From: Bacteroidaceae bacterium
Lineage (GTDB): Bacteria > Bacteroidota > Bacteroidia > Bacteroidales > Bacteroidaceae
DNA length: 39,366 nucleotides
Direction of reading: 5' to 3'
Assembly (NCBI GenBank): GCA_021443335.1
Contig: JABUUE010000004.1
Span: 1 to 39,366, forward strand
Under the pieces are notes generated by a model that was not told the DNA's origin, did no database searches, and saw only the letters and a list, made by a program, of their open reading frames with translations. The position numbers and the translations under genes were made by a program. This document shows positions 32,384-39,366 of the stretch, in pieces (position 1 is the stretch's first letter; each line of letters opens with the position of its first letter).

Positions 32384-34408
32384 TTACCAGAGCTTGAGTC
32401 TCTTCTCCGGTGCTATCCACATTTTGTCGCCCTCTTTGACATTGAAGGCTGTGTAGAAGTTGTCGATATGTTTGAGCGCCTCATTGACACGGATGTATCC
32501 GATGGAGTGAACATCGCTCTTGGTGAGGTGGCGGATGCCCTTCTCGGTCCAGTTGCCTGCCCAAACGCCGGCATAAGAGAGGAAGAAACGCTGCATAGGT
32601 GTGAAGCCGTCAGCATCGCCGAGCTGGTTGTTCTGCATGGCGATATTGAGGGCTTCCATAGCCACCATGAGACCTCCGTGGTCGGCGAGGTTCTCTCCGT
32701 TAGTCATTTTACCGTTCATCTTCAGGTCAGGGAAGAGTCCCACGGTGTCGAAATAGCCTGCGAAATAGTCGGCTTTCTTCTGGAAGTTTTCGCGGTCCTC
32801 CTGCTTCCACCACTGGCTCATGTTGCCGTTCTTGTCGAAGAGCGAGCCTTTGTCGTCGAAGCCGTGAGTCATCTCGTGACCGATAACCACTCCGATAGCA
32901 CCGTAGTTGATGGCGTCGTCTGCATCGGCGTTGAAATATGGCGGCTGGAGAATACCTGCAGGGAAGCAAATCTCGTTGGTTGTCGGGTTGTAGTATGCGT
33001 TGACGGTCTGAGGTGTCATGTGCCACTCTGTTGGGTCAACCTTCTTGCCGGCAGTGCGACGGAGGTCGTCTTTCTGCTTAAATTCACTGATGGCCTGTGT
33101 GTTCTCAAGATATGACTTCTTTGGGTCGATGGTGATTTCGGAGATGTCGTCCCACTTGTCAGGATAACCAATCTTCACGCGGAAGGTAGAGAGTTTCTGG
33201 ATAGCAGCGTACTTGGTGGCTGGCGACATCCAGTCTTGTGCAATGATGCGGATACCGAGAGCTGTCTGCAGGTTGGCAACGAGGTTCTCCATGCGCTTCT
33301 TGCTGCTCTCAGGGAAATAACGCTCCACATACATCTTGCCGATGGCCTGTCCGAAAGCGCTTTCCACCTGCGCGAGACAGCGCTGCCAGCGTGGCTTCTG
33401 CTCTGTCTTGCCCTCGAGGACTTTGCCGTAGAACTCGAAGTTGGCAGCTGACACCTCGTCAGAAAGACGTGAGACTGTGCTTTGTATCAAATCCCACTCC
33501 ATATAAGCCTTCAGGACTTCCACAGACATTGCAGGAACATACTTGTTAGCCCAGTCGAAATACTTGAGGTTGCTGACAATGAGCTCTTTAAGGCAGTCGT
33601 CGGTAACGCCTTTGCGTTTCACTCCTGTTGTAATATCAATATTAGGCCAGCGGTCGGAGAATTCCTTAAGCGTCATCTTGTTGTAGCGCTTCTCTACATC
33701 GCGACGCTCAACCATGGTGAGAGAGACGTCGGCAATCTGCATCTCGAGGTCGTAAACAAGCTGTGCCTTTTTCTTCGCTCCCTTGATGCCGTAGAGCTTG
33801 AACATGCGCTCGATGTGAGCCTTGAACTTCTTGCGGATGTCCTGCGCCTCTTTTGTTGTCTCGGTGTAATACTCCTTTTGACCGAGAGAGAGTCCGGCAG
33901 TAGAAGCGTAGTATATGTTCCACTCTGAGTTCTTGGCATCAGCGCCGAAGCCGCCGCCATAGAGTGTGCCTACGGAAATGAACGGATGACGATCCCAGAA
34001 GGCTTTCAGTTCCTCGACAGTCTTAGCCTGTGCTATCTCCTTGAAGAGCGGAAGAACGGGAGTGATACCCTCCTTGTTGCGGCGCACAGAATCCATAGAG
34101 AGCTTGTAGAAGTCACTGATTTTCTGCTCGTTGGTACCGAAGTCGTAGGTCTTTGTGAGCAGTTCGTTCATCAAGTCGGTGTTCTTCTTGTCGTTGTTGT
34201 CGCGAAGTACATCGAACATGGTGTAACGACTGTAAGCCGCTGGCACGGGGTTGTACTTTTTCCATTCGCCATTGGCGTACTGGTCGAAGTTGTCCTGTGG
34301 ACGAACAGACTTGTCCATATTGCCGAGGGCAAGTCCTGACTGTGATTGTGCATTTGTTGTTGTCATAGCAAGAATTGCAAATGCGAAAGTTAATAATCTT
34401 TTCAGCAT
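32384..34408 (-). CDS. Secreted M13-family metallopeptidase (neprilysin/PepO type)
   Basis: A 674-aa zinc peptidase with a cleavable signal peptide (MLKRLLTFAFAILAMTTTNAQ). The M13 N-terminal domain starts at VRPQDNFDQYANGEWKKYNPVPA. The zinc site is GHEMTHGFDDKG (His511, Glu512, His515) with the third ligand in NGENLADHGGL; NAYYNPTTNEICFPAGILQPP precedes it as in the family, and the protein ends PEKRLKLW like other bacterial M13 enzymes. It likely degrades oligopeptides in the periplasm or outside the cell. The track ORF extends to 34513 through a CCAAAG repeat and into abc-F; the ATG at 34408 is chosen because it begins the signal peptide. GH30 gene follows by 26 bases. Confidence 0.93.
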   Translation of the reverse strand: MLKRLLTFAFAILAMTTTNAQSQSGLALGNMDKSVRPQDNFDQYANGEWKKYNPVPAAYSRYTMFDVLRDNNDKKNTDLMNELLTKTYDFGTNEQKISDFYKLSMDSVRRNKEGITPVLPLFKEIAQAKTVEELKAFWDRHPFISVGTLYGGGFGADAKNSEWNIYYASTAGLSLGQKEYYTETTKEAQDIRKKFKAHIERMFKLYGIKGAKKKAQLVYDLEMQIADVSLTMVERRDVEKRYNKMTLKEFSDRWPNIDITTGVKRKGVTDDCLKELIVSNLKYFDWANKYVPAMSVEVLKAYMEWDLIQSTVSRLSDEVSAANFEFYGKVLEGKTEQKPRWQRCLAQVESAFGQAIGKMYVERYFPESSKKRMENLVANLQTALGIRIIAQDWMSPATKYAAIQKLSTFRVKIGYPDKWDDISEITIDPKKSYLENTQAISEFKQKDDLRRTAGKKVDPTEWHMTPQTVNAYYNPTTNEICFPAGILQPPYFNADADDAINYGAIGVVIGHEMTHGFDDKGSLFDKNGNMSQWWKQEDRENFQKKADYFAGYFDTVGLFPDLKMNGKMTNGENLADHGGLMVAMEALNIAMQNNQLGDADGFTPMQRFFLSYAGVWAGNWTEKGIRHLTKSDVHSIGYIRVNEALKHIDNFYTAFNVKEGDKMWIAPEKRLKLW

Positions 34409-34429
34409 ATTGTTATTGAACTTTGATTT

Positions 34430-34452
34430 TGGCTTTGGCCTTGGCTTTGGCC
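34430..34452. repeat. GGCTTTGGCC-type repeat between the ABC-F and M13 genes
   Basis: TTGGCTTTGGCCTTGGCTTT on the plus strand fills half of the 53-base gap. It is the same word family as at the hisF 3' end and in the hisH-hisA gap. Confidence 0.6.
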
Positions 34453-34461
34453 AGAAAGAGT

Positions 34462-36465
34462 TTAATTGATTTTGCTTTTCCACTCTTCGAGCACGCTTGC
34501 CTGTTCCTCCCACTGCTCCATGACCTTTGCGATTTGGTCTGACAGTTCGGTGTATTCGGTAACAAGCTTCATGTCTGATGCGTGGGCGGGGTCGAGGAGT
34601 ATCTGGTCAAGTTCTTTCTGGCGTGCCTCGAGACGGGAAATCTCCTTCTCGCAGTCTGCCACAATGCGCTCATACTTGGAAATCTTCCTCTGTATCTCCT
34701 TGCGGGCTTCGTAGGACCCCCCTCTAACTCCCCCCACAAGGGGGGAGGAATGGATAGTTACCTTTTGCAATCCGCACTCAGAACTAACTTTATAGTCCTC
34801 CCCCTTCCCCCCTTGTGGGGGGACCGAGGGGGGGCCTGGAGTTAGAGGGGGGCATTGTTCCTTTTCTTTTGTGTATAAAAAATCATAGATACCTCCGAGA
34901 TGTTCCTTGACCTTTCCGCCGCCGAACTCATAGACCTTGGTGACAAGTCCGTCGAGGAACTCGCGGTCGTGGCTTACGACGATTACAGTGCCGGTGAATG
35001 CCTTGATGGCTTCTTTGAGCACATCTTTCGAGTTCATGTCAAGGTGGTTTGTAGGCTCGTCGAGGATGAGCAGATTGACAGGCTCAAGCAGCAGTTTTAT
35101 CATCGCCAGACGGCTGCGTTCTCCGCCCGACAGCACTTTGACCTTCTTGTCAGACGCCTCGCCTCCAAACATGAACGCGCCGAGGATGTCGCGGATTTTC
35201 AGTCGTATCTCGCCTTTTGCAACATTGTCAATGGTCTGAAACACCGTCAGTTCCTCATCGAGAAGCTGCGCCTGGTTCTGAGCGAAATAACCTATCTGGA
35301 TATTATGGCCAACCTTAAGGTTTCCCGTAAAAGGAATCTCTCCCATAATACATTTGACGAGTGTTGACTTTCCCTCTCCGTTCTTACCTACAAACGCCAC
35401 TTTCTCGCCGCGCTTGATGGTGAGGTTGACACGGTCGAAGACGGTGTGAGAGCCATAGTCCTTGCGCACCTCGTCGCATATCACTGGATAGTCGCCGCTG
35501 CGCTCCGCCGGTGGGAACTTGAGTCGGAGGGCTGAGGTGTCAACCTCGTCAATCTCTATCGGCACAATCTTCTCCAACTGCTTTATGCGCTGCTGCACCT
35601 GGACGGCTTTTGTAGCCTGATAACGGAAACGCTCTATGAAAGCTTTGATGTCGGCAATCTCCTTCTGCTGGTTTTCGTAGGCGCGTATCTGCTGCTCGCG
35701 GCGCTCTTTTCGCAGCACGACATACTCGTTGTACTTGACCTTATAATCTATGACATTTCCGCACGAAATCTCCAATGTGCGGTTGGTGACATTGTTGATG
35801 AAAGCGCGGTCGTGGCTAACCATGACAACAGCTTTGGCGGATGTGGAAAGGAAGTTCTCAAGCCACTGTATGCTCTCAATGTCGAGATGGTTGGTAGGCT
35901 CGTCGAGAAGCAACACATCGGGCCTCTGGAGAAGTATCTTGGCAAGCTCTATTCTCATACGCCAGCCGCCAGAGAACTCGCTCGTTGGCCGCTCGAAATC
36001 GGTGCGCTGAAAGCCAAGGCCGACAAGCGTGCGCTCAATCTCCGCCTCATAACCTTCAGCTCCAAGCATCATATAGCGCTCATGCTCACGAGTGAACTTC
36101 TCAACCAGCGCCATATAGCTCTCGCTGTCGTAGTCAGTGCGCTCGGCTATCTCGTTCTGCATACGGTCAATCCGTTCCTTGAGTTGCAGATTGCCGGCAA
36201 AAGCCTTGCGCGCCTCCTCGCGAACGGTGGTGTCATCTTGCAGCACCATCACCTGTGGCAGATAGCCTATCGTGGTATCGTTAGGCACAGACACGCTGCC
36301 GCTCGTTGGCTGCTGCTGTCCGCATATTATTTTGAGCATCGTCGATTTGCCCGCGCCGTTCTTGCCGACAAGGGCTATGCGGTCGCGGTCGTTGATGACG
36401 AAATTAGCGTTCCTGAACAAAGGCTTTACGCCAAACTCCACTGTAAGATTATCGATTGAAAGCAT
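34462..36465 (-). CDS. ABC-F family ATPase (Uup/EttA-like) with an in-frame repeat insertion
   Basis: A 667-aa soluble protein with two ABC domains. ABC1: GKNGAGKSTMLK, SGGWRMRIELAKILLQRPDVLLLDEPTNHLD. A linker rich in Arg/Lys (about 245-300) is followed by ABC2: GKNGEGKSTLVK, LSGGERSRLAMIKLL, LLILDEPTNHLDM. A C-terminal coiled coil (about 585-667, EARKEIQRKISKYE...) resembles Uup. Such proteins act on ribosomes or in antibiotic protection. The linker between ABC2 and the coiled coil contains residues 538-583 encoded by a palindromic element (CPPLTPGPPSVPPQGG...SSPLVGGVRGGS), unlike anything in the family, yet without stop or shift. The track ORF starts at 36546; MLSIDNLTVEFG at 36465 is the normal start, just after a promoter. 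Confidence 0.92.
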   Translation of the reverse strand: MLSIDNLTVEFGVKPLFRNANFVINDRDRIALVGKNGAGKSTMLKIICGQQQPTSGSVSVPNDTTIGYLPQVMVLQDDTTVREEARKAFAGNLQLKERIDRMQNEIAERTDYDSESYMALVEKFTREHERYMMLGAEGYEAEIERTLVGLGFQRTDFERPTSEFSGGWRMRIELAKILLQRPDVLLLDEPTNHLDIESIQWLENFLSTSAKAVVMVSHDRAFINNVTNRTLEISCGNVIDYKVKYNEYVVLRKERREQQIRAYENQQKEIADIKAFIERFRYQATKAVQVQQRIKQLEKIVPIEIDEVDTSALRLKFPPAERSGDYPVICDEVRKDYGSHTVFDRVNLTIKRGEKVAFVGKNGEGKSTLVKCIMGEIPFTGNLKVGHNIQIGYFAQNQAQLLDEELTVFQTIDNVAKGEIRLKIRDILGAFMFGGEASDKKVKVLSGGERSRLAMIKLLLEPVNLLILDEPTNHLDMNSKDVLKEAIKAFTGTVIVVSHDREFLDGLVTKVYEFGGGKVKEHLGGIYDFLYTKEKEQCPPLTPGPPSVPPQGGKGEDYKVSSECGLQKVTIHSSPLVGGVRGGSYEARKEIQRKISKYERIVADCEKEISRLEARQKELDQILLDPAHASDMKLVTEYTELSDQIAKVMEQWEEQASVLEEWKSKIN
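34717..34852. mobile_element. 136-bp palindromic (MITE/RPE-like) element inside the ABC-F gene
   Basis: The ends are a perfect 15-bp inverted repeat, CCCCCCTCTAACTCC and GGAGTTAGAGGGGGG. Just inside each end lie mutually inverted 16-mers, CCCCCCACAAGGGGGG (34730-34745) and CCCCCCTTGTGGGGGG (34807-34822). The middle 60 bases are ordinary in composition. No transposase is encoded and no clear target duplication is visible. The host frame stays open through both arms. The structure resembles non-autonomous elements or the in-frame palindromic elements known from Rickettsia. Confidence 0.8.
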
Positions 36466-36473
36466 AACCAGCG

Positions 36474-36505
36474 CAAAATTACAACTATCGCTCATTATAA
36501 ACAAA
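36474..36505 (-). promoter_or_regulatory. Promoter of the ABC-F gene
   Basis: On the minus strand TTTG (36505-36502), 20-base spacer, then TAATTTTG (36481-36474), a full match to the Bacteroidota pattern. Its -7 element ends 8 bases before the chosen ATG, so the transcript would be almost leaderless. Confidence 0.7.
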
Positions 36506-36604
36506 CAAACGGCAATCATTATGAAACAAGCAGATGAAAAAAACAATTTGTGTCAATGTTTGGTTGTTGCTTCAACAGAACATCAACTTTCTTTGCACTA
36601 AAGT

Positions 36605-36635
36605 TTTGACATCCGCGTTATTCTGTGTAATTTTG
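36605..36635 (+). promoter_or_regulatory. Promoter of the calcium P-type ATPase gene
   Basis: TTTG (36605-36608), exactly 19 bases, then TAATTTTG (36628-36635): a complete Bacteroidota promoter. The ATG at 36660 follows 24 bases after the -7 element, which supports that start over the upstream one in the ORF track. Confidence 0.8.
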
Positions 36636-36659
36636 CATTTGAAATTATCACAGCTGATT

Positions 36660-39332
36660 ATGAAAAGCTATACTGGACTCACCGAAGCGCAAGTGGCGGA
36701 AAGCCGCAAGAAACACGGAAAAAACATTCTGACACCTCCTGCAAAAGAACCTGTCTGGAAACTGTATCTGGAGAAGTTCCACGACCCTCTGATTATCATC
36801 CTTCTCATAGCGGGAGTTCTGTCTGTGGGAATATCCTGCTACGAATATTGGGGACTGCAAAACGAGCCTGCGGTCTTCTTCGAGCCGATTGGTATTTTTG
36901 TTGCCATACTCCTCGCCACCGGTCTCGGTTTCTACTTTGAATTTGTGGCAAACAAGGAGTTTTCGGTTCTAAACCATGTGAACGACGAGGAGGCGGTGAA
37001 AGTGATACGCAACAGCAATGTCATTGAGATAGCGAGGAAAGACGTGGTTGTTGGCGACATCGTTATTCTGCACACTGGCGACGAAGTGCCGGCAGACGGA
37101 GAACTGCTCGAGGCGGTATCGCTGAACATTGACGAATCAACACTGACGGGCGAACCTGTATGCTCCAAGACTACCGACGAAGCTTGCTTTGACAACGACG
37201 CCACTTACCCGTCAAACTGCGTGTTGCGAGGCACAAAGGTGATGGAGGGACACGGCATTTTCGAGGTAAAAAGTGTGGGCGACGCCACGGAAAACGGGAA
37301 GGTATTTGTGGAAGCGCAGATTGACGACTCCGTGAAAACACCGCTCGACGAACAGTTCGACCGATTAGGAATGATGGTAACTTACATCAGCTACACCATC
37401 GCTGCGCTGATAATCGTGGGCAGACTGCTGCACTACTTCTGCTGTGAGCCGTTTGAGCTTGTAACCTTCCTCTCCCACACGCTGAGAACACTGATGATAG
37501 CCGTGACACTCATCGTTGTGGCTGTGCCCGAAGGTCTGCCAATGGCTGTAACGCTGAGCCTCGCCTACTCCATGCGCTCAATGCTGAAAACCAACAACTT
37601 GGTGCGTAAACTTCATGCGTGCGAGACGATGGGAGCGACAACCGTAATCTGCACCGACAAGACGGGCACGCTGACACAAAACAAGATGCAAGTGGAGAAA
37701 TGGACTTTCAGCAAGCTCACTCCCGAATTAGCGGAAGGCATTGCCGTAAACTCCACCGCCTCGCTCGACTTCTCGGGAGACACTATAAAGCCCGTAGGAA
37801 ACCCGACAGAGGGAGCGCTGCTGCTATGGATGAACAGCAACGGATACGACTACCGCAAGATAAAGACTCTAACGGCAACAATAGAAGAAGTGCCATTCTC
37901 GACGGAGCGAAAATACATGAGCACAACAGTCAATTCGGCTGTAGCGGAAAAGCCTGTGACATACACGAAAGGGGCACCAGAGATAGTCTTCTCCATGTGC
38001 AAAACATCGGACATAGACGAGGAGACGCTGAAAGCAACCCTGAAAGCTTATCAGGATGACGCCTACAGAACATTAGGCTTTGCACGCGACAACCATTTTC
38101 TTGGTGTTGTGGCAATCAGCGACCCAGTTCGCGAGGATGTGCCTACGGAGGTGAAGAAATGTATGGACGCCGGAATAAATGTGAAGATTGTTACCGGCGA
38201 CACTCCGGGAACGGCAATGAAGATAGGGCGCGAGATTGGCTTATGGACAAACAGCGACAACGACGAGAACATTATCACCGGCACTGAGTTTGCGGCTCTC
38301 AGCGATGAAGAGTTGAGACAGCGCGTGAACAATCTGAAAATCATTGCGCGCGCCCGTCCGATGGACAAGAAAAGGCTTGTGGAAGCGTTGCAGGCAAACA
38401 ACCATATTGTTGCCGTGACTGGCGATGGAACAAACGACGCGCCAGCCCTGAACGCTGCTCACGTGGGACTGTCTATGGGCGACGGAACTTCTGTGGCAAA
38501 GGAGGCTTCAGATATAACAATTATTGACAACTCGTTCTCTTCCATCGGTCATGCAGTGATGTGGGGGCGCTCGCTCTACAAGAACATTCAGCGCTTCCTG
38601 CTCTTCCAACTGACGGTGAATGTCTCTGCCTGTCTCATCGTTCTCGTCGGAGCATTTATGGGAACAGAGTCGCCGCTGACAGTGACGCAAATGCTGTGGG
38701 TAAACCTTATCATGGACACTTTCGGGGCAATGGCTCTCGCCTCTCTCCCACCCTCGCCAAGCGTGATGACGGAAAAACCACGCGACCGCAAAGCTTTCAT
38801 CCTGACGAAATCCATGTACGCCAACATCATCGGCGTTGGAGTGGCTTTCTTCCTTCTGCTGTTCTCCATGCTTTTTATCTTCCAGCACTTTGACGTCAAC
38901 TCGCTGACAGACATTCTTTGGATGTTCTTCTATCCAGATTCTATTACGACGGCCATCAGCGCAAGTGCCAGCGATATTGACGCACAGACACGGGCGGTTA
39001 CTCCTTACGAGCAGACACTGCTGTTCTCAATATTTGTCTGGACACATTTCTGGTACATGTTCAACGCGCGCTCGTTTGAAACCGGCGAGAGTTTCTTCGC
39101 CGTACCAAAGAGCACTGGCTTCTGGACAATAGCCATCATAATCTTCGTCGGACAGTTCGTGATAACTGAGTTGCTTCCGCAATTCTTTGATGTTGTGCCA
39201 ATGCTCCACAACAGCGCTCACCCTTACGCCTGGGCAGACTGTCTCGCAATAATCATACTCTCGTCATCAGTGTTGTGGATACGAGAGGTTTTCAGGTGGA
39301 TATCTCCTAAAGTTCTAAGTACTAAGTTCTAA
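36660..39332 (+). CDS. Calcium-translocating P-type ATPase, PMCA type
   Basis: An 890-aa P2-type ATPase that probably exports calcium across the inner membrane. Order: N-terminal GLTEAQVAESRKKHGKN cation-ATPase domain, two membrane helices, actuator with STLTGEPV, helices with the ion-binding VPEGLPMAVTLSLAYSMRSM (M4), phosphorylation site ICTDKTGTLTQNKM (Asp333), nucleotide-binding TYTKGAPEIV, hinge VTGDGTNDAPALNAAHVGLSMG, then helices M5-M10 with WVNLIMDTFGAMALA (M6). The track ORF adds 42 poorly conserved residues upstream, overlapping the promoter, so the ATG at 36660 (MKSYTGLTEAQ) is used. The last residues (KVLSTKF) and the stop are encoded by the CTAAGT repeat. Confidence 0.93.
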   Translation: MKSYTGLTEAQVAESRKKHGKNILTPPAKEPVWKLYLEKFHDPLIIILLIAGVLSVGISCYEYWGLQNEPAVFFEPIGIFVAILLATGLGFYFEFVANKEFSVLNHVNDEEAVKVIRNSNVIEIARKDVVVGDIVILHTGDEVPADGELLEAVSLNIDESTLTGEPVCSKTTDEACFDNDATYPSNCVLRGTKVMEGHGIFEVKSVGDATENGKVFVEAQIDDSVKTPLDEQFDRLGMMVTYISYTIAALIIVGRLLHYFCCEPFELVTFLSHTLRTLMIAVTLIVVAVPEGLPMAVTLSLAYSMRSMLKTNNLVRKLHACETMGATTVICTDKTGTLTQNKMQVEKWTFSKLTPELAEGIAVNSTASLDFSGDTIKPVGNPTEGALLLWMNSNGYDYRKIKTLTATIEEVPFSTERKYMSTTVNSAVAEKPVTYTKGAPEIVFSMCKTSDIDEETLKATLKAYQDDAYRTLGFARDNHFLGVVAISDPVREDVPTEVKKCMDAGINVKIVTGDTPGTAMKIGREIGLWTNSDNDENIITGTEFAALSDEELRQRVNNLKIIARARPMDKKRLVEALQANNHIVAVTGDGTNDAPALNAAHVGLSMGDGTSVAKEASDITIIDNSFSSIGHAVMWGRSLYKNIQRFLLFQLTVNVSACLIVLVGAFMGTESPLTVTQMLWVNLIMDTFGAMALASLPPSPSVMTEKPRDRKAFILTKSMYANIIGVGVAFFLLLFSMLFIFQHFDVNSLTDILWMFFYPDSITTAISASASDIDAQTRAVTPYEQTLLFSIFVWTHFWYMFNARSFETGESFFAVPKSTGFWTIAIIIFVGQFVITELLPQFFDVVPMLHNSAHPYAWADCLAIIILSSSVLWIREVFRWISPKVLSTKF

Positions 39333-39362
39333 GTACTAAGTATGATTACCCACTTAAAGGCA
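39310..39362. repeat. CTAAGT degenerate repeat with ATGATTACCCACTTAAAGGC tail (copy 2)
   Basis: Matches 30793-30845 over 53 bases with one mismatch. The first part overlaps the final codons and stop of the P-type ATPase gene; the window ends 4 bases after the element's tail. Confidence 0.85.
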
Positions 39363-39366
39363 GAGT

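Noticed and set aside
34409-34513. N-terminal extension of the M13 peptidase in the ORF track
   Set aside because: It would translate the CCAAAG repeat and overlap the ABC-F gene; the signal peptide starts at the ATG at 34408.

Overview
The window looks like a chromosomal, mostly housekeeping segment of a Bacteroidales bacterium, most likely a Prevotella or close relative. The main evidence is a fused lpxC/fabZ gene inside an lpxD-lpxC/fabZ-lpxA cluster, TAnnTTTG-type -7 promoter elements (two with a good TTTG -33 box), near absence of Shine-Dalgarno sequences, a class III fructose-bisphosphatase, a fused Nfn/glutamate-synthase-like flavoprotein, and a GGGtGRT/NifU-like pair. No prophage, transposase gene, CRISPR array, tRNA or rRNA was seen.

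Layout. (1) 0-4.4 kb: a FabK-type enoyl-ACP reductase (-), a DUF5715/M15-like peptidase (+), then on the minus strand a NifU-like Fe-S scaffold and a GGGtGRT-family protein, with a frameshifted four-helix-bundle (S23-type) gene between them. (2) 4.5-6.2 kb: a small TPR protein and an RluA-type pseudouridine synthase (+). (3) 6.7-11.4 kb: sppA, lpxK, thiL and maf (+), closed by a strong terminator. (4) 27.3-11.8 kb: a long minus-strand run of purU, hisH, hisA, hisF, hisIE, an FtsE-like ATPase, lysC, lysA, two glycosyltransferase-type genes, fbp, serS and the Nfn-like fusion. (5) 27.5-30.8 kb: lpxD, lpxC/fabZ, lpxA (+). (6) 36.5-30.9 kb: an ABC-F ATPase, a secreted M13 metallopeptidase and a secreted GH30 glycosidase (-). 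(7) 36.7-39.3 kb: a PMCA-type calcium P-type ATPase (+), divergent from the ABC-F gene.

How the genes fit together. The set covers lipid A synthesis (lpxK, lpxD, lpxC, lpxA), fatty-acid synthesis (fabK, fabZ), histidine and lysine synthesis (hisH/A/F/IE, lysC, lysA), one-carbon, thiamine and gluconeogenic metabolism, translation (serS, ABC-F, RluA) and envelope proteolysis. 

The most unusual layer is not a gene set but the repeats. Nearly every intergenic gap holds short degenerate tandem or dispersed repeats (15-bp and 22-bp units, TTTACTATT, CTAAGT, TAAGGTCT and CCAAAG families, palindromic C/G-rich elements). Several run into the 3' ends of genes and supply their last codons and stops. 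One 136-bp palindromic element sits in frame inside the ABC-F gene. The best candidate for an undescribed protein system is the NifU-like/GGGtGRT pair. All calls come from reading the sequence; no database search was possible.
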